The notes below the pieces were generated by a model that saw nothing but the letters and a program-made list of their open reading frames with translations, made no database searches and had not been told where the DNA came from. 64,000 nt of DNA from Plasmodium coatneyi (lineage: Eukaryota; Apicomplexa; Aconoidasida; Haemosporida; Plasmodiidae). Of this stretch, positions 23,601 through 33,960 are shown piece after piece. A program made the translations under genes and the position numbers. The stretch is from contig NC_033559.1 of NCBI RefSeq assembly GCF_001680005.1, positions 496,001-560,000 on the forward strand, written 5' to 3'. Position 1 is the first letter of the stretch; each line of letters starts with the position of its first letter.

Positions 23601-25394
23601 GAAGGGATACACAAAGGAAAAATTTTACGTATGCAAGCACTTTTGCATTTTGTTAATCCCTTTTTATTTTACACTTTTTTTTTATAATAAAATGTAGCAG
23701 TATGCTTTTTTTTTTTCTTTTTTAAACATTAAAGAAAAAAATTAAGTGACAGTTTGTGTGCCGTGTTTGTACTTTTTTTTTTTTTTTCCGTAAAATGAAC
23801 TTTATAAACTGTATTTAAAAAAAAAATAATAAGCATAAAGCACGTAGGGTTTTATGTGAACACACGAAGCTATATTTTTTTTTAGCGCTTTACGATAAGC
23901 CAGCAAAGGTATATGCGTAAATGCGTGTATTAATATATGTGCACACATATGTGCGCAGTACGAACTCGCGCGTAATTCATGTACAATTGCGTTTTGCGTA
24001 CGCATACACATGTACCCGGCCGCGCACTTGCGTACAAACGCGTACACGCACATACGAAGGTACACTCACGCGTAAGTACGTACATACATACATCCATACG
24101 TACGTAGGCTTATAGATAGATAATGTACAAATAAATATGCGTACTACGAGCAAAAGGAAAACAAAAAAAAAAAAAAAAAGAAGAGAGAATGCAATTATAA
24201 AAAAATAAAAGGTGACAGATGACACATACCAAATTAATCAATTAAGGAGAAATAATATCAGCATAAACGAAAATCGTGTATGCATGAATACGTGTATTTT
24301 ATGTTCATACATGTATTGCATGATTTATTCACGTTTTCTCGCACCTTTACATAGGCCCTCCCATCTTTATAGATACACGTCCCAGTTTATGTACACCTTG
24401 CCTGTTTATATTTTTTTTCCCATTTACACGTACACGTAAGCGTATTCCTGATTGCATATAAATGAATTAAATGTAAATTAAATACACTATGCTGTGAAAA
24501 AAAAAAAAAAAAAAACGAAATCGCGAAGCTGTTGTGGATACCCACAGCATTAAAAATATAGATATATTAAACTATAATTAAATGCTCATATATGCCTTAA
24601 TGTACGCATTATCGTATGCATTTTTACCACCTACATGCGCAGGCACGTACGCATTTATGTGAGTTTCCTCTCGAGAGTAAACTGAAATATTTAGCAGTTT
24701 ACCTACATGTGTACGTTTACACATACATCTATAGGTACACAGCATATGTGTGTGATTGTACCGCCTCCTCCGACGAACCGGAAATTAAAATAAAAAAAAC
24801 ACACACCAAAAAGGGTATAAAACATCATACTCTAGAAGGGGGGAGGAGGAGGAGAAAAAAAAAAAAAAAAAAAATTCGCACACGTCATTTATGTGTACCC
24901 TGTGTAAATATTTCATGCCTGTTATTTTTTTAAATATGTTATAAGAAAACATCCTGAGGAGTATATACCCTTTGTGTATGCCCCTATGGATGCGTACGCG
25001 GATGCTTATGTATACGTACATATTCATATAACGTATACATACGCGTCCACAGATATAGGTAGATAAGCTCATCCCGTGTGTATACACTTTCATGGCACAC
25101 ATCCCTAATTCACACGGCTTCTCCTTCTACAGTACAGCATCCGCTTCTATATGCCTACCTACGTTTGTGCACAGCCAAATACACGTGTGCAAAATTCAAG
25201 TTATATCGTCTTCTTACTGCGTATAATGTTATAGTTTCCATCACACCAGATTAGTTATATGTGTACGTACAACCCCTGGTACACATGCCTGCCGAACATA
25301 CTCCCCCCCTCCTTTACATGTATGTGCCACCCAAACGCATACATATGTGTATGTGTGTATACATGCGCTTTAGTTTTTACGATCACTTTTCACC
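17602..25394. other. 7.8-kb gene-free divergent spacer
   Basis: This is the largest gene-free stretch in the window, between the 5' ends of the RING and PPM genes. No open frame exceeds about 190 codons, and the longest (17432-17998, +) is low-complexity and mostly antisense to, or upstream of, the RING gene. The region alternates AT-rich sequence, long homopolymers (for example T24 near 22121-22144 and A-runs near 24167 and 24860) and arrays of CATA/CGTA/GTAC-type simple repeats at about 18130-18200, 23930-24110 and 24990-25070. A patch of balanced composition lies at about 22200-22490. I see no tRNA, rRNA or known snRNA. It may hold long 5' UTRs, promoters or non-coding transcripts. Confidence 0.55.
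24076..24107. repeat. GTAC/CATA simple repeat with flanking palindromes
   Basis: GTACGTACATACATACATCC followed by ATACGTACGTA. TACGTA palindromes flank a short CATA array. Similar sequence recurs through 23,930-24,110. Confidence 0.7.
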
Positions 25395-28300
25395 ATGGAA
25401 TTCTTGAGCAACATATATGACAAGGTCCTGTCCGGTTATGTGTCCACCGACGTATTTAAGTATAAGACGTGGCAAGAGGGCGTGCTAGGGAAAGATCGAA
25501 CCGCCTGCAACGGCAAAGGAAACGATAATGACACGGACACCGTGAAGAGAAAGTTAGAAGATATTTTGGGGACCTTTGTGAAAAATGGAAAAATATCACA
25601 CGCTCTGTGGGCCCAACACAAAATGTTCATAGGGGACGAAGGAATATATATCCTAGGGGAAGTAATAACCATTTGTCAAATTGTGGAGTTTATAGACGCA
25701 GACGACCTGGTCGAAATAAACAGCGATGAAGAATTCAAGGAGAACATTTTGGAAGAGTTAAAAAGAAGGTTAAACATAAAAAGGAAAACGGAAATGTTGG
25801 AGGAGAAAATTATTACAAACATATCCATGTGTAACAGCAATTTTGATGGAGACGAGGGGGATGATGATGGAAATGGCGACTGGAATAAGGACGATAATGA
25901 GGGGGATGCAGATGGGGACTGGGGAGGTGGAGGTCGCGGTTTCGACGAAACCAGCAGGGTGGACAAGAAAAGAAGGAAGAAGAAAAAAACGGATAATCAC
26001 AACGATGATGAAAGTAGCTACAATGACAGCAGCTATAACGACAGCAGCTGTAACGATAATCCACGTGATGATTCCAACCTGGGAGACAAAAACGCCGTGT
26101 CCAATTTCGTCGAAATGCTATGCGCAGGAAAAACGAATAAATTTGGGTTCTGCGAATACGATCAAAAGTTCAATGATAGATACAATATGAAGAATGGTAA
26201 AAACGACCGCAAGTCGTCCAAGTCGTTAGAAAACTGTATATTACCCTTTCGCGAGGATTACGAGCACAAATACGTGTGTCTCCTACTAAACCATTCAGGA
26301 AAACAAGAAGCGAGGATTTTACGATTTAGTAGGAACTGTGAAAGTACAAATAAATTATTGGACACGCTAAAAGGAACAGTTACCTTCTTAAATGAACTGC
26401 GATTTTTATTCAAATTTTTTAGATCACAGGTGGTGTTAAAGGATAGGATTTATGGAGAGTTTTGTGCATATATAAAATTCCATAGGAGTGATCCTAATTT
26501 TAGTGGCACCAAAGCCATGAATGAATTTTTTAATTCGCTAAATGATAGTGCACTCAAGCAGCTATTCTTTGGCCTGAATGAACAGAATTTGAATTTACTA
26601 GAAGAAGCCATATCCTATTGTCCCATCGCTACTTTTTCCTTTTTTAAAAATATTAAGCTTTTGAAAAATATCAATGTGAATGCCACTAGGCGGACGTGGA
26701 AGGCTGTGTGTGGGTTGCAGAGGTTGTACAAAAATTTGAAGAAGGTGCGCGAAAAAATGGCCCTGGAAGATCCCCAATTCATGTGCGAGGAGTACAGCTC
26801 CTCCTGCGTTGGCAGCAGCGGTAACGTTGATGCCCATCGCAACGGTAACAGTAATGCTAATGGGAACCGTGATCAAGGATACCACGATCAGGGAGACCAC
26901 AACCACGGCAATCATCACAACAACAGTCATACTTATCCCTCCTCCAGCGAGCACGCACGACTCGACCCCGCACAAGGTAATAACTCCCATTTGTATGAAA
27001 CGAAATTGCTGCATGAGAAAGAAAGAGAGTTAGGCTTTAAGAGCAGTAGTAGCAGTGTTTACGCCGGTGGAACGAACGCCAGTGCTGTTGCAAGTTCGAC
27101 TGCTTGCACGAGTACGTGCTCTGTTTCGTGCGCTGTTAACAATTGTAACCATAGTAGCGGCCACGTGAACAGCGGCATCGTAGGCAACCTAGGCAACAAC
27201 AAAAAAAATAAAAGCGATTTATTTACGGATAAATCAGAAAGTAAAGAATACAATCATGAACTGTTTAGTAACTCATTAGATTTACACACCGAAGAAAAAA
27301 AAAATAAAAATTTAGAAATAAACAAACTAAATGATACCTGTTTATATGTTACCTCAGATGAAGAGGGTCTTCAAATGGCCAGGAGTAACAACGTCACGGG
27401 GGAGTTAAATTGCGCGAACAGAACTATCGAGGAAAATAATAAAACGTTACTAGATCAAACGAGTAAAATGTTCTTAGATGATAATTACAGAACGGTGGAT
27501 GAAATGGGAAGACGTTTAAGTGAAAACAGATTAATGAGGGAAAATTCCTTGGATGATGTAAGAGCTAACATGATTAAGTTATTTAAGACGTATGGAGGAC
27601 AGTGTCGTATTGGCAAGGTACAAGGAAGGTGTGAAGACGCGACGTTTCAAACGGATATACCACCTGCGTTTGGCATATTTGATGGGGTGGGTTCTTGGAG
27701 TTTGGAAGGAATAGACGCTTCTAAATTTTCCATCGGTTTGTCACTTGCTTGCCAGAGGGAAGCAGAAAAGTTATCGAAAAATTTAAACGACTATGCAAAG
27801 GTGTCCTACAATACTATTGTCAGATCGAAGCTGCTGTTAAAAAATTCACTAGACAGCGTAAAGAAAGAGTACGCAGATGCGTATGGCAGTTCGACGGCCA
27901 TCGTAGGTTTGATAGATGAATATACTGGAAAGTGCGGGATAGCCTCTTTAGGAGACAGTGTGTGTATGATTCTTCGAAGGGAGTTCCTCCCAGGGGATAT
28001 AAATTTCGAAAGAGAAACTTACCCCAAATTTCCAGTGGAATCCTTTTTGTATTATAATAATAAAGGAAGGAACCCTTCCATAGTGCGTAAAATTATATGG
28101 AAGACGAGTGAACAGAAATGGGAGAACGGAGCCCCTTACCAGCTATCCAACTTACCTGATCGTAGTCAATGGAAGGATTTAGAAGATAGAGGTCTACACA
28201 GTTTTGTAAAAATATTAGAAAAGGTAGATATTGATGGAGATTCACCCGATGATGCCGTCAGCCCTCCATCGGAAATTTTATGTATGCCCGGAGATCTTAT

Positions 28301-29663
28301 CCTACTAATGAGTGATGGTGTTAGTGATAATCTCTTCGATGAAGAAATAGAAGCCTATTGTACCTTCGCTATCAGCCCTGAAGAAGCATGCGAGTTAGGA
28401 GACCCAAGTGCATTCACCCCTGCTCAGGACATAGCTTATTCTATTACGAACATTGCTAAGAGGAGAAGTGGGGACAAACTTCACAGCAAACCGTTTTTCC
28501 CATTTCTTGGGAAGTATAGAGAACCAAATAGAACCTACAAAGGAAATAAGGTAGATGATATTTCGTGTGTTGCCATATGGGTAGTCTGCGAAACGGAAGA
28601 CAGTGTGAAAAATTTCGTTGCTAACCCGGATGAACCATCCATATTAGAAACGGACAAATATTATTCGAATAATTATTTCCAACAGTTTAACAAAATAACG
28701 GACATTTGTACACCTACCAAGAAGTTTATCAAAGAGAAGAATCGCATCGAACGTGTTAATTTGGAACACATTAACATGGATTCTGACGGGCTAAGCGGGG
28801 AAAGAGACACCACACACGGAACTTTTGGTCACTCCAATAGTTCCAATATGAATGCCCATTTTTCAGCCAACTTTTTCGACTCCTCCGAAACGCCCATTAA
28901 ATTTAGCGTGTCCGATGATAACAAATATCAGGACTTAAGCGACATGGTGTTAAAGGACGAGGATGACCCGAGCAGCGCCGATGGGGAGGATGAGCATGGC
29001 GACGCTGACAATAGCTACGGCGGTAACAGTCACGGTGACTGCAGTGACGATGAGGAGGTCACCCTCTCACGTGACAACCCCAACGCTATTGACTCAAACA
29101 AGCTGAGTGACGACCTGGATTCCATGAAGACGCCAAACAGCAACAGCCTCAAGTCAAGGTTCAAAGATCAAATTTTCAACAGGGACGACTTCGACCACAC
29201 CCCGAGGCAAAGAATATCAGATGATCGGTTAGAAGAACAAATAGAGAGAATAAATAACATGTATATTAAAACCCCCATTTTGCATATTGATAAAAACTTC
29301 AAGAGCAACAAAACTAGTGTAAAGAAAACGAAGGCTTCCAACAAGGGAAAAGGCATGAACAATAAAAAAATGGAACAAGGAGATATGTCTAGTATGTTGA
29401 ATTACGAAACGCCAAAGAAGCAAATGATCATGAGAAGTGGGACGAAGGAAAAAGCGAACATAGGCACATCGATAAATGAAAACGCAGTTATGAATTCTTT
29501 TATAAATAATGAAACGCCCGTTAAGTCGAGCATCACGAAGGATACTTCACTAAAGGTAGATAAAAAAATTGCAAAAAATAAAAGGAAGTCCGTGTTCAAT
29601 TTTGATAAAAATGAATCTCCAAGTAAAATTAGCTACTCTAAAAAGAGGAGTAAGAAATCTTAG
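25395..29663 (+). CDS. PPM/PP2C-family protein phosphatase, PTC7-like
   Basis: Predicted 1422 residues from ATG 25395, no intron needed. The catalytic domain lies at about residues 730-1070. It carries GRCEDATFQ, then FGIFDGVGSW (D763), YGSSTAIVGL, ASLGDS, LMSDGVSDN (D974) and VDDISC (D1054, D1055), which supply the acidic metal-binding residues of PPM phosphatases. The pattern CEDATF followed by FDGVGSW and GIDAS most resembles PTC7/PPTC7. PPM enzymes are metal-dependent Ser/Thr phosphatases. Relatives are about 300 residues long, so this protein has a 730-residue N-terminal region (Asp/Asn/Ser-rich with His/Gly/Asn runs, plus conserved-looking parts at about 1-140 and 280-460) and a 350-residue Lys/Ser/Asn-rich C-terminal tail with several TP sites. 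There is no obvious mitochondrial presequence, unlike PPTC7, so its location is open. Confidence 0.85.
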   Translation: MEFLSNIYDKVLSGYVSTDVFKYKTWQEGVLGKDRTACNGKGNDNDTDTVKRKLEDILGTFVKNGKISHALWAQHKMFIGDEGIYILGEVITICQIVEFIDADDLVEINSDEEFKENILEELKRRLNIKRKTEMLEEKIITNISMCNSNFDGDEGDDDGNGDWNKDDNEGDADGDWGGGGRGFDETSRVDKKRRKKKKTDNHNDDESSYNDSSYNDSSCNDNPRDDSNLGDKNAVSNFVEMLCAGKTNKFGFCEYDQKFNDRYNMKNGKNDRKSSKSLENCILPFREDYEHKYVCLLLNHSGKQEARILRFSRNCESTNKLLDTLKGTVTFLNELRFLFKFFRSQVVLKDRIYGEFCAYIKFHRSDPNFSGTKAMNEFFNSLNDSALKQLFFGLNEQNLNLLEEAISYCPIATFSFFKNIKLLKNINVNATRRTWKAVCGLQRLYKNLKKVREKMALEDPQFMCEEYSSSCVGSSGNVDAHRNGNSNANGNRDQGYHDQGDHNHGNHHNNSHTYPSSSEHARLDPAQGNNSHLYETKLLHEKERELGFKSSSSSVYAGGTNASAVASSTACTSTCSVSCAVNNCNHSSGHVNSGIVGNLGNNKKNKSDLFTDKSESKEYNHELFSNSLDLHTEEKKNKNLEINKLNDTCLYVTSDEEGLQMARSNNVTGELNCANRTIEENNKTLLDQTSKMFLDDNYRTVDEMGRRLSENRLMRENSLDDVRANMIKLFKTYGGQCRIGKVQGRCEDATFQTDIPPAFGIFDGVGSWSLEGIDASKFSIGLSLACQREAEKLSKNLNDYAKVSYNTIVRSKLLLKNSLDSVKKEYADAYGSSTAIVGLIDEYTGKCGIASLGDSVCMILRREFLPGDINFERETYPKFPVESFLYYNNKGRNPSIVRKIIWKTSEQKWENGAPYQLSNLPDRSQWKDLEDRGLHSFVKILEKVDIDGDSPDDAVSPPSEILCMPGDLILLMSDGVSDNLFDEEIEAYCTFAISPEEACELGDPSAFTPAQDIAYSITNIAKRRSGDKLHSKPFFPFLGKYREPNRTYKGNKVDDISCVAIWVVCETEDSVKNFVANPDEPSILETDKYYSNNYFQQFNKITDICTPTKKFIKEKNRIERVNLEHINMDSDGLSGERDTTHGTFGHSNSSNMNAHFSANFFDSSETPIKFSVSDDNKYQDLSDMVLKDEDDPSSADGEDEHGDADNSYGGNSHGDCSDDEEVTLSRDNPNAIDSNKLSDDLDSMKTPNSNSLKSRFKDQIFNRDDFDHTPRQRISDDRLEEQIERINNMYIKTPILHIDKNFKSNKTSVKKTKASNKGKGMNNKKMEQGDMSSMLNYETPKKQMIMRSGTKEKANIGTSINENAVMNSFINNETPVKSSITKDTSLKVDKKIAKNKRKSVFNFDKNESPSKISYSKKRSKKS

Positions 29664-31599
29664 TAAATGGAAAAAATATGAACTCAAGATATACCTTTAA
29701 AAGGAAGAATCACGAAAATGTTTTTTTTTTTTTTTCCTAATTTTATCAAGTATAGCTAAATATGCACTTCCCCTCATTTGTTAGGAAACGTGTATCATTT
29801 TTTTTTTTTTTTTTTTGAAGTGAATATTTGCCACTATCGTGTAACATCTTGTACAATAGAAGAAGTGAAGCAAAACCAGACAGTCGTATGTGTGTGTTCG
29901 TGTGTGTAAGCGTGTGCATGTGTATATGACGTATATGCACATGTTCTAATCAATGTGTAGCTTCGTACCAACGCACGTAAGGGTACCCCTTAGATTTGTG
30001 TTTTAAAAATTTGGCTATAAAATATGTGCGCCGTATATATATGTGCATTGTCCTAAGCGCTTGCTTAAACATGTATGCGCTTACGGAGTGTAGGTGTCTG
30101 CGTATGTATATACATACGTGCGTTTGCGTGTGTGATGAACATGCCTATGCAGAAAGGAGGGAGATCTACGACGCACGATAACCTACCTCTACAGACGAAG
30201 GGATGGGTGGGTGTGTATACAGATGCCTACACTTTTGCACATATATATATATATATAGCGCACATATGAAACAGCATTTTTTTCTCTCTCTTTCTGCTTC
30301 CTCTTTTCCTTCTGTACTTCTGTTTTACCCCCCCTTCCCTCCTGCGAAGCTGCCATCTTTATTAGATTTTGTGAAATATGTATATGTCTACAGGCATATA
30401 CATATTGGTAAAAAATTAAGTATGCAAGTAATTTCCACATTTTCTTTCTTTCGTCATTTTCCCCCCTTTTTATGCTTTAAAATTTATTTTTTATTGTAAA
30501 TTTTTTTAGAAATTTTATGCTTGCTCCACATGCTCGTCATAAGGTTTCCATCAGCCCATGTTTTCTATTTTTTTTATGCGGGTGTGTATGCGTGCTTATG
30601 ATGTGCATGGATGCTGGCACATGTGCAGACGTGCATGTCTACGCAGGCGAGCACAACTGCATAACTGCGCAGGTACATCGTTACACAACACCGCTACATA
30701 ACACCGCCACACAGTACCGACACGCACCTACACACACGCCCCCGCACACTACGTGCTCCCCATTTTATTGTTATTAATTTTGCTTCTATATGATGTAATT
30801 TCGATATTTTTAAAAGTATAATAATTTAGACAAATATATGTAAAAATTCCATTCAGTTTTTTAACACTTTTTTTAAGTAAAACAGAGCAAACGCGTTCGT
30901 GTAGAAGTACCCTGCACCGTTCTACAAAGAATAGGGACTAACATTCGGGGTCTAAACCGCCGGTTAGAAAAATACATTGAGCTAGGAAGTGTCAGGGCAG
31001 TGGGATAGTTTTTCATTATTTCCCCAATTAAAAAGGAAAAATTAGCTCCCCATGTATTCACTCTGTTTGGACTCTTCAATTCGAGTTCTCCCAGGTGCTG
31101 CCATTCTTCTGGACGTACCACCTAATGAAAGACGCCCCTTTGGATAAAAAGATTTTTTATTTATCTTTTTTTCTTTTGCTGCTTAGTCACACTTTTTACA
31201 AAATTAACGGTAAACAATTTTCCCTGTTAGTATACTAAATGTTAATCCAATTTATAGGATCAAAAAAAAAAAAAAAAAAAATTTAATCGGACGTAAATTC
31301 CAACTCGTGGGAAATTAGACAACTCCACAACAAATAATTACGGGGTATAGGAAGCGCTACAAAATTGCACACGAATTCCGCACGCGGAAAGAACATGCGC
31401 ATTAGTGTATATAGGCAGAACTGCACTTTTAAAAAAACAAAAGAAAAAAACTAATTAATTTTCAGCAGAAAATTGTAAAAACAGCCACTCGGGCGCATTA
31501 AATTTTCTTTTTGGAAGGGGGGGCCGGGGATCAGGGTTTACGTCCCCAAAGATGCGTTCACAAAGGTAATGTACCAGACCTTCCGATAAATCGTCCCTA
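29664..31599. other. Convergent intergenic region with one unexplained island
   Basis: Between the 3' ends of the PPM and PYM genes. It contains T-runs at about 29720-29735 and 29800-29816, GT/CA-rich simple sequence (about 29880-29940 and 30650-30760), an A20 run near 31264-31281, and a compact island of balanced composition at about 30,890-31,130, described separately. Confidence 0.55.
30900..30968. other. Two adjacent hairpins in an intergenic island
   Basis: TGTAGAA (30900-30906) pairs perfectly with TTCTACA (30920-30926) around a 13-base loop. TCTAA-A-CC / GG-TTAGA (30951-30968) forms a second hairpin with one bulged A. They lie at the start of a roughly 240-base stretch with unusually balanced composition for this spacer. 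It may be a structured RNA or an unrecognised exon; I cannot name it. Confidence 0.3.
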
Positions 31600-32232
31600 T
31601 TAACTCTCGATTTTTTCACCATCTGTCTTCTTTTTTTTTTTCTTCTTTTTCTTCTTTTTTAAATTCTCTGCGTTTTCATTTTCATGTTCATTAATGGGGT
31701 TCCATCCGGGCACTTTTCTTTCTGTGCTTTTATTCGCCAAAATTTTCAGGGCGCTATTTGTGATCACCTTTCTTGCGCTTGCAGCACTGTTGTCGACGGG
31801 ATTCTCGCTTGCATAGGTCTTCGTGCTGTAGTTCGCAATCCTGCTCTGGTTCTGCTGCTCTAGTATTTTCCCCTTCACTTGATATACGCAGTTTTCCTCC
31901 TGCCATGGGGGAAGGGGTAAAGTGATGAAAATTAAGACGCAAGTGGGTTTTTTTATTCGCGCAAATGGTTACGCGTGGTGGTGAGGTGGAAGGAGCACCG
32001 CATAGATACTCACCTGTGGCATGTAGTCCGTCCTTACACGGATGGTTTTTCTAAACGTGCCGTCACTCCTCTGGGTACCCTTAATAAATTTCTCATTGGT
32101 TTTTTCATTCAGTATGTAAACATCCCCTAATGGAGTCACCACTTCCTTCAGATGATTTTCTTTACTGTCGCTATTTTCAAAAGAGTTGGGGCTCCCTGCA
32201 AACTTATTCGCTGTGGCGCTTCTGCTGTTCAT
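31600..32232 (-). CDS. PYM1: PYM (partner of Y14 and Mago) homologue, two exons
   Basis: Exon 1 is 32232-32014 and exon 2 is 31899-31600, with a 114-base GT-AG intron (donor GTGAGT, phase 0); the product is about 172 residues. The conserved N-terminal Mago/Y14-binding motif spans the junction: KGTQRSDGTFRKTIRVRTDYMPQ just before the splice site, then EENCVYQV. This matches the PYM/WIBG pattern of Ser-x-Arg-x-Asp-Gly-Thr-x-Arg-Lys. In animals PYM removes exon junction complexes from translating mRNA. The C-terminus is a very basic Lys run before TGA-free DGEKIES and the stop. I chose ATG 32232; the frame is open further upstream but without conserved features. Small size and motif make the call strong; the role in Plasmodium is inferred. 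Confidence 0.85.
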
Positions 32233-33960
32233 AGTTCTATGTGTGCTGTTTATGTTTAAGACGTTGAAGTAAAATGCTAATTCCTCCGAAGGTGCAGCAG
32301 TGGAGTTGACAAAACACGGTGGTGTGCGTGTGTGCATCTACGTACATACATGCGTGATGAGCTCGTGTAATTTCCTTTCACGGGAAAATTTTCAATGAAT
32401 GTGTGTCTCTCCAAAAAGGTGGCAAGAGTGAATTTAACAGCATTGGTGCTTTATCGCATTTGTAACCTTCCTTGGATGGGTAGACGCTGAGAAGCATTCT
32501 TCACGCGCACAATTATTTTCATATAGAATGCATAAGGGGAAGGCAAATCAAGCAAGTGCTGTTGCAGGGTTGATAAACTTATATATTTAAATCTTAAAAG
32601 GGGCATCAAAAAAATGAAAAAAAAAAATTCAATTCTTCAGCTGATATTTAGGAGGCTGAAGGGAAAATAGTTCATACGCCAATTGGGGGTAACATTTTTG
32701 CAGTCTCTTCGTCAAATGGAATACAGGGAGTTGTTCCACTTGGGGCGGAAAATTTACTCACTCACAAAGGGTGTTTTCCTTCTATATTTTTAATGTGCAA
32801 GCTGGGGGAAAAAAAAAAATTTCCTCTCCACTAAAACAATTGTGGGTTTATGTTGCGTGAAAATTGGGTTAAACTGTTGCCTATTGCCTATATTATGCCG
32901 ATAAGCACGTGACATATTCCATTCCAGCAGGTAGGCAAAATGCGTTGCATCAAAAAGAGCGAATGAGATTACTCTGACTCACGGTTTCTTACATTCATTC
33001 GAAATGGTACGTTAATATAAGGTAGTTACAAATGTGTTTGCAAAATTGTCATTTGGTTAATTCGTAAAGATGAACTGGTTTTGACAGCCCGCAAAGAATA
33101 ATACATCCATCCCGATGAGCAACTTAATTGCGTACAGAAAAAATATCAACATCTTCCTCATTAATTTTTATTTCTGGTTTTTAATCGCCCCTTTTATTAT
33201 TATACTAATCTACTATTTTCTTTTTCTTTTTTTTTCCATTCCACCGCCAGCCCATGGGAACAAATTTTTGTAGCACAAAAAAAAAAAAAATCCTCACGTG
33301 TGGCATACCCAAGAACGGCAGTCGTAACACTCGACTTTGCTTTAACAACAACAAAAAAAAAGTTTGCCTCTTGTTCTAGGTGTAACTAACCGTTCCGGAT
33401 TTTTATTTGAATTTTTCCCTTTCTCATATCACTGGATGTGCGTCGCTATTCCTCATCATGCATTTTTTGGGAGACCATAACTCTCTACGCGAACGAAAAA
33501 TAACTTTGCAGTTTCGTGTAAGAGATTCTCTTTTGAACTTCACATAGTCGCATGTTTCGATCTTTTAAAAAAAGTGACCCCATATAAAGTTGCCTTTACA
33601 TTTTTACAACACCCAAATGAGGGAAAAAAAAAAAAAAAAAAATGATACGAAAAACTACAGCGCGATGATATTTACGGAACAACATTGATATGGAAAAAAA
33701 AAGTGTTTTATTCCAAAAATTTACAGTATCATAGGACATATAGAGGAGAAATGTTGTAGAAAAAACATGTCAGATCATACACGAAACATCATTAGGATAT
33801 TCAAACAAGACAAAAAAAAAAAAAAAAAAAAACGGATTATAGTGCACAATAGAGCGTGTTTGCCATTGTGTGCATAAATTGTTACGCGGAAAAAAACACA
33901 ACGGGGGCTTAAACAGGAGATCACAACATTCCTATCGTGGAAGTAACCCTCCCCCCCCCT
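32233..33960. other. Intergenic region upstream of PYM
   Basis: A 1.7-kb stretch between two minus-strand genes. It should contain the PYM promoter and the 3' UTR of the zinc-finger gene. It has A-runs near 32810, 33278, 33623 and 33812 and nothing that looks coding. Confidence 0.55.

Noticed and set aside
17602..25394. tRNA, rRNA, U-snRNA, SRP RNA or telomerase RNA
   Set aside because: I looked for characteristic boxes (tRNA A/B boxes, U6 and U2 starts, SRP core, telomeric template) and saw none; covariance-model search would be decisive.
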